This document shows, piece by piece, positions 1-10,999 of a DNA stretch of 64,000 nucleotides. Both the position numbers and the translations under genes were made by a program. The number at the start of each line of letters is the position of its first letter. Position 1 is the stretch's first letter. The notes under the pieces were generated by a model. That model was not told the DNA's origin and made no database searches. It saw only the letters and a list, made by a program, of their open reading frames with translations. Source of the stretch: Lycium barbarum (taxonomy: Eukaryota > Streptophyta > Magnoliopsida > Solanales > Solanaceae); assembly GCF_019175385.1 (NCBI RefSeq), contig NC_083344.1, forward strand, positions 61,318,782 through 61,382,781, given 5' to 3'.

Positions 1-1861
1 GTTCTCCCGGAAATTGGAAGCGAACCATTTTCATTCTACAATCGACATTGGCATAGCAGGAAGCCAACCAATCCATGCCCATAATAACATCAAAGTCTAC
101 CATTTTTAACTCATGCAAGTCAATCACAGTACGACGGTCACAAACCACAACTATACAGTGTCTATATACTCCGCTAGCTATTACCGATTCACCAACGGGT
201 GTAGACACCTCAAAAAGTTTGATCGACTTCGGTTGGACTCTAAATCGACCCGCAATATACGGAGTAACATATGACAATGTGTAGCCCGGATCTATCAAAG
301 CATATACATCATGAGAAAATACTGATAATATACCTGTGACCACATCAGGAGAAGACTCAAGATTTTGGCGTCCAGCCAAAGCATAAATACGGTGCTGAGG
401 ACCGCTAGAACTGGGGACTCTCCCCCTGCCTCTACCATGGCCGACAGGCGCATGTGAACCTAGCCCCATGGGGCGTACTGATGATGAAGATCCGGCTACC
501 GACCCTGAAGGCTGGGTCCTACCTCTACCACCAACTGAGGGGCAATCACGCATAATATGGCCTGGTCGACCACATGAATAGCAAACCTCTGAGCCCAATC
601 GACACTGACCCCAATGTAACTTCCCACACTGGGAACATCGTGGTACGGGTGGCCTCGCCTGACCCGAATCACTTCTACACTGAGATCCCGAAAAACTCTG
701 ACTCGGCCCGGAACGAGTACATCTATCAAATCTCAGGCCTGAAAATCGTGGAGGCGCAGTAGTCATAGAATGGCTTGAATGCCTCGAAAACTGCTGTCTG
801 TGCCCCCTCTATACTCACTCATCGGACCCGAAGATCTAGCCCTCGTGTTATGTCCCCTATCATGCTCACGCTCACTATTTTGTTGTTGTAGGCTTTCTTC
901 TAAATTCTGAGCATGGGCATGAATGTGTGATATATCCATATTGTCCTGAAGGGACGCAGTCAAGCACCTATCCATCAAATGTGGCCCTAGGCCTTTCACA
1001 AATCGGTGCACTCGGTCACCCATATCCGCTACCATGGCCTTATAGGTTTTGAACATGGGCGTGAATGCGTGAAATATCCATATATTCCTGAAGGGACGCA
1101 GTCAAGCACCTATCCATCAAATGTGTCCCTAGTCCTTTCACAAACCGATGCACTCGGTCACCCATATCCGCTACCATGGCCGAAGCATACCTAGCCAATA
1201 AATTGAAGTGAAGACTATACTCTAAAGCACTCATGCTTCCTTGCCTCAAATTCAAGAACTTATCGGCTCTAGCCCGTCGAACCTCTGGAGGCAAATAATG
1301 TCGGAGAAAAGCATCTACAAATTCTTGCCATACCGGGGGAGGTGCATTGGCTCCCCGTGAAACCATCCAAACTGTGTACCAATGGACCGCAACATCCCTC
1401 AATCTATAGGACGCTAACTTCACCGATTCGGTGTTCGAAGCATGTATCAAGCGAAGCGTCCTCAATATTCCATCAATAAAATTCTGAGGGTCCTCATCCG
1501 GCTTTGATCAAAAGAATTTCAAAGGGTTCAAGCTAATGAAATCACGGGACCTTGCACTAACAGCCCTATCACCTTGCCCTGTACTTTGCCACTGAGTTTG
1601 GGCAGCAACCAATTGAGTAAGAAAATGAATGGCCTCTTTTACATCTTGGCCCGAAGCATCCAGTGGAGGAGCCGGAGGTGCTGGAGCTGGGGCTGAGGCT
1701 CCTTCACGCTCCTCAGAAATAGGCACTGACTGGGAGGACTGAGATTGAGCCGCATTCTAGGACTCACTTTCCTCTACAACTGTTGGCGGTGCTCTTTCAA
1801 CCCGCTTTTCTGCCACTGTCTTGCCCTTTTGGGCTGCCGTAGCCTTTCTCTTTACAGGCAT
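1..1861 (-). pseudogene. gypsy element A: gag and protease remains (truncated by window edge)
   Basis: Read leftward from an ATG at 1861-1859, this is a Ty3/gypsy gag followed by the start of a retropepsin. The frame has a basic N-terminus, the retrotransposon gag domain (about 1465-1040, with the ERRADKF-like RRARADKFLNL stretch), a CCHC zinc knuckle CYSCGRPGHIMRDC near 590-540, and a protease beginning with LIDPG (DPG in place of DSG) and reaching GMDWL near the left edge. It is dead: in-frame stops near 1757 and 1508, and a 142-bp tandem duplication (about 915-1180) that shifts the frame. Reverse transcriptase and integrase would lie left of base 1. The gag resembles the intact gag at 14256, so A belongs to the same broad lineage. 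Confidence 0.85.
915..1180. repeat. 142-bp tandem duplication inside gag of element A
   Basis: Two copies of about 125-142 bp, starting at 915 and 1057, share nearly the same sequence. They encode the end of the gag domain (VADMGDRVHRFVKGLG) twice. The 142-bp offset is not a multiple of three, so the copies are in different frames. Confidence 0.85.
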
Positions 1862-2058
1862 CTCTGAAATACATAACACATGACCTGGTTAAGGAAAAGA
1901 AGTTCTTATGCCATAGCTCTATCGCACAATCTTATGAAGAAAGAAGGTCATTCATTCCTAAAATGCCCGCAGCCTCTTGTTTATAAGTGTGGCGCGCAAC
2001 ACACCCATAACCAAGACTCTACTGGACACGACTCGTAGACACTCCCTAGGATGGAACT

Positions 2059-2070
2059 GCTCTGATACCA
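2059..2070 (-). other. primer-binding site of element A
   Basis: On the minus strand this reads TGGTATCAGAGC, the usual complement of the initiator methionine tRNA 3' end. It lies 4 bp inside the LTR end at 2075, which fixes A as a minus-strand element with its 5' LTR to the right. Confidence 0.9.
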
Positions 2071-2494
2071 CTTTTGTCACGACCTAACTGGAGGGCCGCG
2101 CCCGGGCACCTCTTAACATACCTTTACATTTACATCTAGGTGAGCCACATATTAAATCATACTTTCTATCCATCAATCATACTATTTCCATTGGGCAACA
2201 ATACATATATACATATCACCATTAATAGCAATGCCCATAGCAATGTACATAAGCCGACGAGGCTAACAAAATGACATCTAAAATATAGGCCGACAAGGCC
2301 AAACACACCTAACCATATACACATGCCTACGAGCCTCTAAGAAGAGTATGTCATATCATATAGGTGGGACAGGACCCCGCTATGCCTATAAATATATACA
2401 CAAAAGAATAAGTACCAAAAGCTTTAACTCTGAAGGAAATGGAGCTCCGCTATGTAGTCCCTGAGTAATAAGGCTATGGATCAAGTCTATCTCC

Positions 2495-2570
2495 CTGGCC
2501 ACCTACGGGCATGATGCAACGTCCACAAACAAAAGGACGTCAGTACGAAGAATGTACTGAGTATGTAAAG
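2495..2570 (-). promoter_or_regulatory. three-stem LTR motif, copy in LTR A
   Basis: In LTR orientation: CAGTAC/GTACTG stem, then GTCC/GGAC, then TTGC/GTAG, which can pair only with G-U wobbles. The same three stems occur in eight other LTRs here. Confidence 0.65.
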
Positions 2571-2635
2571 CATGATCAATATCATTATGAAAGCACAATA
2601 GACAACATAGAAATAGCATAGGATGAGAGATAGTA

Positions 2636-5600
2636 TGTCACGACCCAACCCCGTGGGCCGCGACCAGTGCCCGAGCTGGGCACCTATACATACCCGATAC
2701 CCCAAATTAGCATATTAACAGAATAATAATATAATAATAATATTAGTGGTCGCTACAGAACTTAGCAGAAAAGCAGACTTGGCACACATAGGCCGATAAG
2801 GCCATCACAGAACAGAATATCCCAAACATATGTACAGAACCCACACAGTTGTATCCACAGACCTCTACAGAACATATCATAATCATAAGACGGGACAGGG
2901 CCCCGTCATACCCTGAACAAAGTACATATCCAGATAGCAGTGACAGACTGTACCAAAAGATGGGCTCTGTAGAAGAGAGCGCCCCAAATAGCAGAAATAG
3001 GATCCTAAACGTGTGGATCAGCGAACCTGTCGTCAGTACCTGCGCGGCATGAAAACGCAGCCCCCGAAGAAAGGGGGTCAGTACGAAATATGTACTGAAT
3101 ATGTAAAGCGGAATCACAGAAGTCAAATCATAATGGTTACAGAAAATGAGTACAGAATCCAGAGTGTCAAATGCATATTTCCAAAACAGACAGAATGCGT
3201 ACAGAAACATATGTCATATCATATCATATCCGGTCCCTGACACGGGACTCGGCAGACAGAATGTGGCCACCCTCCCGACGCTGGTGCCACTATACAGAGG
3301 AATCAGAAAAAGGGGCGTGGCCCCGTATCATATAATGTCATATCAAAATGGCCATACAGATCAGATCAGAATAGGCAGACATGGCACATCATACTCCACA
3401 GACCCATGTACGCGTATACCTGCCCCCTCACATCGGGACGCGGCGAACAATGCAGAGAATTACGCTTGACAACATATCCTGGCCCGGGCTCAGTGTGGGA
3501 AACATTGGGACATCCACGAGTGGAGTAGTGAGAGCTTAATGCAATTTAAAAATATAATAAATGTTTTCAAAGACTCGATGAAGCGTATCGAAGACAAACA
3601 AATCCAATGGGGTCGGACGGAATCATAATAAATGTATTTCGGATATCATAATAAATTACAGAAGTATAACTTTCCCGAAGTCATTCCGAGTGTCAAAATA
3701 ATTTATAATATTTAACAGAATATTTAAAATAATATTCGTTAAGCGATTAGTAGGGTAATTAAAACATTTCTTTCAAAAATGGCTTAAAAAGGAAGCTTTA
3801 ACACATTAGGGGCAAAACCGTAAATAGCGGGCCCGCCTTGGGACAAACAAGGCGGCGGGCTCAAATTGTGCCCTCTAAGCATATAGTATCACCTAAAAAG
3901 GTTATACAAACATTCTATGATTTTCTGAATAATTTAGAGCAAAATTGCATAATTTCAGAAAAAGCATATCAAAATGGTTCAATTCTACTGAAGGAAAAAC
4001 TGAAATTTTGTCTTGCGGATTCCGAGGGCCAAGAGGTCCTTCGAGGCCCGGATCCGACCCTAACACACTAGGGGCATGCCAAGGGAAGAATTGGGGTTGC
4101 TTTACATACCTTTCGCGCTCCTTAAGCCTTTCCAAACTCACTTCCCGTTTCGTCGAAAAACTGCAATTGGTCAAGTTTACCAATTGTGAATTATTAATGC
4201 CATTATTTCAACTTTAAGCATATTTGGCTACCGAAATTTCGGCAGCACTTCCCCTATACATATGACACCCCGAGAATTCAACTCGGCTATAAATCATCAA
4301 CAACAACCCAAACGACAACAACAATATCAACAATGAACATTAAAAACACAAATATCCTTCAACTAGTCATTTTTCTCACAAGTTGACATAATCTTCAATT
4401 CAACCCAACTTTCAACTAAGATCAATAATTTCATATTCAACAACCATCATGATCATCACCATATAGTTCTAGAAACATTTCATATCGTTTTCCTTAAGAT
4501 TTACACTCGATATACATGATATACAATCTTCCGCCAAAATCATAACTTATGCAAAACATCAAATCTTTGGCATACAACTTCATAACAAGTTTCCAACTTC
4601 CAAATTCATCAACCATAATCATAATTCACATCTTAACAACTTCATTTCCATAATATCACAAAATTATTCTAAAGTGACATAATCATCTACATTCCAACTT
4701 CAACCAAAATTCATTCAACTTTCATTCCCAATATAATTTCCATCATAACCACAACTAGAATGCAACATAAAATTCAACTCATATATGTATACAACATATA
4801 TACACCCATGGCTACATATATATATACATACCCACTTTGCAAACTTCCTTATTTCCATAATTTCTACTCATTTCCACATACCACAACATAAACAAACCTT
4901 CATAACATAAGAAAAAGGAATTGATTCTTACCTTTTTCTACAAACTTCTTCACTTGAACAAGTTGTCAACTTGAAGAAATAAGTGCTCCTTCTTCCAAAA
5001 CAATTACACCAAGTTGTAGAGGACACTTAATTTAGTAGGAATTCAACTAGAAAATAATTTTAGAGGCAAGATTTTGAGGGGTGATTTTTCTATGGCCAAA
5101 CCCGAAATGCCCTCTTTTTGTTCTTGTTTTTCTCTTGTTTTTCCTCCTATTCTTTCTCTTGAAAGTTCTATGGAATTTGGATGATTAAGTGGTCTTTTAT
5201 TCATTGACCACATGACTTAATTCCATGGGCTTGGAACCTTTTTATGGACCATGGCCGAATGGCTCCTCACTTGGGCCTGAATTTGTTTTCATTTTTGTTT
5301 TGGGCCAACTCGGTTGGTCCCGAGTTGGGCCTAGCCCACTGACCTTTCGACCTTAAAACGTTCATATCTCCTTGTACCGACGTCACCTGGGAACCCACGA
5401 CCTATGGATGGAAAGCTAATTCAATTATCTACAACTTCTATTTCTAGGTATTTTCGAAATTCCAAACTTACAATACAGTTTTTGCCCCCCAAAGTCAGGT
5501 CACCCGAAAACGTTTTCTTAAAAATATTCGTTTGGAGGGTTTCCACTTTGATTTGGTCCAAAGGTACTTCATGAGTTGTGTTTAACTTTACATATGTGAT

Positions 5601-5692
5601 TCATATGACTTTTCAGATGTTCCAAAAAAAATCTCGGTATGTGGGCCCCACCCCAGCAGATGCTCCGAGGTTCAAAAATACGGGATATAACA
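2636..5692 (-). mobile_element. solo LTR B (3.06 kb) with TSD tagta
   Basis: The LTR runs from TGTTATATCCCG (at 5692, minus strand) to GGGTTGGGTCGTGACA (at 2636) and is flanked by perfect 5-bp copies tagta (2631-2635 and 5693-5697). There is no internal region, PBS or PPT, so it is a solo LTR left by LTR-LTR recombination. It holds the three-stem motif (3107-3046), the hairpin at 2909-2889, a CCGAAATTTCGG palindrome near 4235 and a donor-like AAAG|GTAAG near 4930. Its 5' end is of the TGTTATRTCCCG type shared with G and the gag-only element, unlike its host LTR. Confidence 0.92.
3046..3107 (-). promoter_or_regulatory. three-stem LTR motif, copy in LTR B
   Basis: In LTR orientation: CAGTAC/GTACTG, then CCCCC/GGGGG, then CTGCG/CGCAG. 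Stem 2 differs in sequence from LTR A but still pairs. Confidence 0.7.
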
Positions 5693-7212
5693 TAGTAGTA
5701 TCATCGTCATAAGCACTTATAGGCACTTACTTGCTTCTCATAGGGACTTTCCATTTCTAACGCGTAATTGTGTACATACATCCATATCCGTATCGGTACT
5801 CGTATCCATACTCATTTACATTTCCTATCCATAGTCGTATTCATGTACATATCATTATTCGTATTCGTATCATATTCGTATTCATACTCATGTCTATATC
5901 ATATACATATCTGTATCATATACATGGCATTTATAGAACGTACCCGGACATGGCTAGGCTCAGTTATCATACATACCTGGCCAATCAAGGCTCAGGGTTA
6001 CACATACCTAGCCCTACCAAGGCTTCAGGGTTATCCGTACCCAACTGCAGTGGTGCGCGCACCGCATATATATATATACTTATATTCTACCCGGCCATAT
6101 AAGCTCGGGGTTTTATAATAGCCATACTTAGGCACATATACGTAAAAGCCCATAAACACCTTTAGCGTCATCACTATTATCATCGTCATTATTATCATCG
6201 TCACCAGTATCGTCATCATCATTATCGTTGTCACTATTATCGTCGTTCATTACATCTATCCTTATAGGATTACTCATCATCTGAGGAATTTAGTACAATC
6301 GTAATATATCAAGAATCATGAGCTTAGTAGCTTTTGAAGATAGAATCATTTGGAGGACATCATAAGCTTATAGAAGAATAGATATTTGGCCAAAGAACCA
6401 TGCCTTATGAAATAAGGATTAGCCTTACATACCTTTCCGTTCAACTATTCTATCACTTGCTCGTTCTCCTTCAATGCTCACGTTTCTACTTTCATTAGAG
6501 TTATACTATTATTAGAAAGATCGATAGCTAGCATACAAGACTAAAACTTAGAGAACATTGGACAGCATCTCCTTTATTTATACGACTTCCTCCATATCGT
6601 ACATCAACTCCCAAACATCAATAATCCATTGACAATGTCATAACAATAGTCTTTATTCATCCACGTTATCCATATTCCTCAATTCACTTCCAATCATCCA
6701 TATCCATGGTCATAACACACGGCTACATTCATTCATATACAATGTCTATCCCATGTTCTTAGCATCATTTATAACATAACCATATCATAACACATCAAGA
6801 ATCATGACTCAATTCAAGCTATTATTCAAAATGACACTATTCCCACATTCATGACCCATTTTCTATATCTTTCTACAATCCAAGTGTTTCAACTTTCAAA
6901 TACCTTGAAAAACATGGAAATACCATAAATCTTACCTTAGATGGTGTAGGAAGGAACCTTGGGTGGAAACTCCTCACTTGAGCAAAACTCTAGTTTCACC
7001 TTCACTTGGATTCCTTGCCTTGGATGAGATTTAATGGGTCTCTTACACTTGATTCACTTAGTTTGATGTAGTTGATCATAAATTTCTCTTGTGTTCTTAT
7101 GGATGAAGAGTGGAGAGGTTTTTTAGAGAGTTCTTGAAGTGTTGGATGAAAAATGAAATGAAATAATGACTTGGTCCCTTTTTAATAGCGTGAAAATCTG
7201 ATCTGTCGGGAA

Positions 7213-7528
7213 AATTATACGGACACTTATACGGTCCATATAAACTTATACGGTCCGTATATGTCACCGTGAAATCTCCCCTTTAACCACTCGATTCTGT
7301 GCTCATTATGCGGCACATTATACGGGCCATATAATGATAGGGTCCGTATAAGTGACTGTAAAATCACCTCTTCAACACCTTGCCTCTGTGATCATTATAT
7401 GGCACATTATACGGGTTGTATAACTTTATGCGGTCCGTATAAGTGACCGTATAATCTCTCCAAAGAGGGACTTCACTGTGACAATTCTGTGGACCATTAT
7501 ACGGACCGTATAATCTACCGTATAACTC
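7213..7528 (-). promoter_or_regulatory. palindrome array in U3 of LTR A
   Basis: About eight half or full copies of the inverted motif TTATACGGACCGTATAA, separated by short spacers, sit 340-655 bp from the LTR 5' end. A TATA-like CTATTAAAAAGG (7188-7177) follows about 25 bp downstream in LTR orientation. Confidence 0.7.
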
Positions 7529-7868
7529 ATCTTTTCACTGATCTTGTTCTCGTCACTTGGTGTGATCTCCAATCCTTATGGAACCTTCTTGACACTTGTT
7601 TATCACCTCATTAACAATCTAAGGGACATTATAATTCTTCTCCAAGATGCTATTTAATCATCATTAACTTGCTGCTCGTAAATCCTTTCTGATACACATC
7701 GCGTGCCTTGCCCTCTCTTGGCAAACTTTCTCCTCTTACTACGAATGTCTTTGAAATCTTAATTAGGGTCATCAAATGTCATTCCTCGCTCATTGAAATA
7801 CCGTATATTCCGTGCTCTTCGTTATCCTATTCACTGTGCATCAACAGAAAATTTTTCGAGGTGTAACA

Positions 7869-8427
7869 TAATTTAAGACTTTCAACTTTGGAATGCAAGA
7901 AGGTCATGGAAATACAGAGGGGAAATCATAATATAGGAGTCATGCCTTTGAAAGAGAGAGGACTAGCATTAACATACCTTTACATCTTCTTGACCACTAA
8001 ACGTTCTCCTTCCAAGCTCATGACTCTACATCAAGAGAATTCGCACTAAAATTAGATAATTGAAGATACGCTTAAGTTTAGGCTAAAGCGACCAAAAGCT
8101 AACGAAAATTGGGCAGCATTGCCTTTGTTCCTACAACTTTTACCACCTAGCAAAATAGCTCCCAAACATCATAGCAACACCCATAATATCACAATCAATG
8201 GATTTCTCAAGTTAAACATTATACAGTTCTCAAAATTCCCCTTCAAGGGTATCCATAACCATAATTACAACACAACATCATATTCATTCACATGTAATGC
8301 TTCTTCAACATCCTTAATATCATTCATAACAAGATTATTCTCATGGCATAGCAAGAACTATGATTCATGTCATGTTACCATTCAAGAAGTTCACCTTTTT
8401 CTATATTTGCACTTCATACTCTATTTT
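7869..8427 (-). mobile_element. LTR E fragment, copy 1
   Basis: This is the sequence into which element A inserted. It matches 10517-10999 and 20190-20265 (copy 2 of E) and includes the GGCAGCATT box near 8112. It stops abruptly at 8427, where truncated LTR C begins. At 8343-8356 it keeps the unbroken target site that in copy 2 is occupied by the gag-only element. Confidence 0.75.
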
Positions 8428-8907
8428 GGAGAGCTCCTTTGGTCCGGAGCGTGTACTTTTGGTATATACCTCCTGTCTTCTGTATATTCTGTATGTATGG
8501 CAACTCTGGGTACGGCGGGGCCCTGTCCCGTCATATGACTCTGTAAGTCTGTTAGAGGCCTGTAGATATGTTTGTGGGTTAGGGTCTTTCTGTACGGATG
8601 TGTGTATGTTGTGTTTGGGGCGACCCCATTCGCCGCGGCGGCCGGTCCGCATATGTTTATATGTGGCTTTGTTGGCCGGTGTGGCCTTTGTTGGTATTTT
8701 CTGTGCGCAGGGTTATTTTGGATAGTCTGTAAAACAAAGAAAACTCTGCCAAAATTTTTCTGGAAATTATCTAAATTTGAAATATAGCCTTGACGGCTTC
8801 TGCTTTATACTTGAACGCGTTTGATAACAGTTGAGATAGCATTGGATATATGTGTTTGGGTGCCCAGATCGGGTACTAGTCACGGCCTACGGGGTTGGGT
8901 CGTGACA
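8428..8907 (+). mobile_element. truncated LTR C (3' 480 bp only)
   Basis: The piece ends in CGGGGTTGGGTCGTGACA, like LTR B, and carries the conserved hairpin GGCGGG/CCCGTC (8512-8532). Its 5' part, including the three-stem motif, is missing. The left edge is a breakpoint inside LTR E copy 1; the right edge joins copy 2 of the segmental duplication. It marks the junction of the tandem duplication. Confidence 0.75.
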
Positions 8908-10516
8908 TATCCGTACTCGTGTCCGTACTCATTTACATTTCGTATCCATAGTCGTATTCATGTACATATCATTATTCGTATTCGTATCATATTCGTATTC
9001 ATACTCATGTCTATATCATATACATATCCGTATCATATACATAGCATTTACATAGCATACCCGACCACAAAGGTTCGGTGTTTCACGTACCTGGCCATGG
9101 CTAGGCTCGGTTATCATACATACCTGGCCAACCAAGGCTCAGGGTTACACATACCTGGCCCTACTAAGGCTTTAGGGTTATCCGTACCCAACTACAGTGG
9201 CGCGCGCGCCTCATATATATATATACTTATATTCTACCCGGCCATATAAGCTCGGGGTTTTATAATAGCCATACTTAGGCACATATACGTAAAATCCCAT
9301 AAACATCTTTAGCGTCATCATTATCATCATCACTAGTATCGTCGTCATCATTATCGTTATCACTATTATCGTCGTTCATTACATCTATCCTTATAGGATT
9401 ACTCATCATCTGAGGAATTTAGTACAATCGTAATATATCAAGAACCATGAGCTTAGTAGCTTTTGAAGATAGAATCATTTGGAGGACATCACAGGCTCAT
9501 AGAAGAATAGATATTTGGCCAAAGAACCATACAAGAATAGATATATTTCTACAATCCAAGTGTTTCAACTTTCAAATACCTTGAAAAACAGGGAAAATAC
9601 CATAAATCTTACCTTAGATGGTGTAGGAAGGAACCTTGGGTGGAAACTCCTCACTTGAGCAAAACCCTAGTTTCACCTTCAATTGGACTCCTTGCCTTGG
9701 ATGAGATTTAATGGGTCTCTTACACTTGATTCACTTAGTTTGATGTAGTTGATCATAAATTTCTCTTGTGTTCTTATGGATGAAGAGTGGAGAGGGTTTC
9801 TAGAGAGTTCTTGAAGTGTTGGATGAAAAATGAAATGAAATAATGACTTGGTCCCTTTTTAATAGCGTTAAAATCTGATCTGTCGGGAAAATTATACGGA
9901 CACTTACACGGTCCGTATAAGTGACCGTGAAATCGCCTCTTTAACCACTCGATTATGTGCTCATTATACGGCACATTATACGGGTCGTATAATTTTATAC
10001 GGTCCGTATAAGTGACCGTAAAATCACCTCTTCAACACCTTGCCTCTGTGACCATTATACGGCACATTATACGCGCCGTATAACTTTATACGGTCCATAT
10101 AAGTGACCGTATAATCTCTCCAATGAGGGACATCACTGTGACAATTCTGCGGACCATTATACGGACCGTATAACTCATCTTTTCACTGATCTTGTTCTTG
10201 TCACTTGGTGTGATCTCCAATCCTTATGGAACCTTCTTGACACTTGTTTATCACCCTATTAACAATCTAAGGGACGTTATAATTCTTCTCCAAGACGCTA
10301 TTTAATCATCATTAACTTGCTGCTCGTAAATCCTTTCCGATACACATCGCGTGCCTTGCCCTCTCTTGGCAAACTTTCTCCTCTTACTACGAATGTCTTT
10401 GAAATCTTAATTAGGGTCATCAAATGTCATTCCTCGCTCATTGAAATACCGTATATTCCGTGCTCTTCGTTATCCTATTCACTGTGCATCAACAGAAAAC
10501 TTTTCGAGGTGTAACA
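8908..10516 (-). mobile_element. LTR A-type fragment, copy 2 of the duplication
   Basis: It matches 5785-7868 apart from the missing 6408-6871 equivalent. It ends in the same GAGGTGTAACA as LTR A. It has its own palindrome array and the donor-like site near 9605. The short-repeat zone at 9060-9240 is slightly rearranged. Confidence 0.8.
9892..10174 (-). promoter_or_regulatory. palindrome array, LTR A copy 2
   Basis: Repeated TTATACGG/CCGTATAA inverted units lie 340-625 bp from the LTR 5' end, beside the TATA-like CTATTAAAAAGG (about 9867-9856). Several half-sites are better preserved than in copy 1. Confidence 0.7.
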
Positions 10517-10994
10517 TAATTTAAGACTTTCAACTTTGGAATGCAAGAAGGTCATGGAAATATAGAGGGGAAATCATAATATAGGAGTCATGCCTTTGAA
10601 AGAGAGAGGACTAGCATTAACATACCTTTACATCTTCTTGACCACTAAACGTTCTCCTTCCAAGCTCATGACTCTACATCAAGAGAATTCGCACTAAAAT
10701 TAGATAATTGAAGATACGCTTAAGTTTAGGCTAAAGCGACCAAAAGCTAACGAAAATTGGGCAGCATTGCCTTTGTTCCTACAACTTTTACCATCTAGCA
10801 AAATATCTCCCAAACATCATAGCAACACCCATAATATCACAATCAATGGATTTCTCAAGTTAAACATTATACAGTTCTCAAAATTCCCCTTCAAGGGTAT
10901 CCATAACCATAATTAAAACACAACATCATATTCATTCACATGTAATGCTTCTTCAACATCCTTAATATCATTCATAACAAGATTATTCTCATGG

Positions 10995-10999
10995 CATAG
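10995..10999. repeat. left target-site duplication catag
   Basis: The 5-bp catag directly precedes the LTR at 11000 and recurs at 20185-20189. The uninterrupted paralogous site at 8343-8356 has a single catag. Confidence 0.95.

Larger units (their letters stand above)
2075..7868 (-). mobile_element. 5' LTR of gypsy element A, split by solo LTR B
   Basis: The LTR reads TGTTACACCTCG at its 5' end (7868) and GGTCGTGACA at its 3' end (2075). Without the insertion at 2636-5697 it is about 2.73 kb, the size of LTRs F and J. In LTR order it holds a palindrome array (7528-7213), a TATA-like box (7188-7177), a donor-like AG|GTAAG near 6935, a short tandem-repeat zone (6110-5940), the three-stem motif (2570-2495) and a terminal hairpin (2393-2371). 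The right flank taatt (7869-7873) would be half of its target duplication; the other half is outside the window. Confidence 0.85.
5785..8427. repeat. tandem segmental duplication, copy 1 (LTR A part plus LTR E part)
   Basis: This stretch is repeated with high identity at 8908-10999 plus 20190-20265. Copy 1 keeps about 465 bp (6408-6871) that copy 2 lacks. Both copies contain the same LTR A/LTR E junction (7868/7869 and 10516/10517), so the duplication came after A inserted into E. Confidence 0.85.

Noticed and set aside
5768..6118. Frame of about 116 codons with YSYSYS-type repeats
   Set aside because: Low-complexity product of TATTCGTATTC-type repeats in the LTR.
8119..8725. Frames of 121-142 codons around 8.1-9.2 kb
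   Set aside because: They cross LTR junctions (E/C and C/A) and have no recognisable domain.
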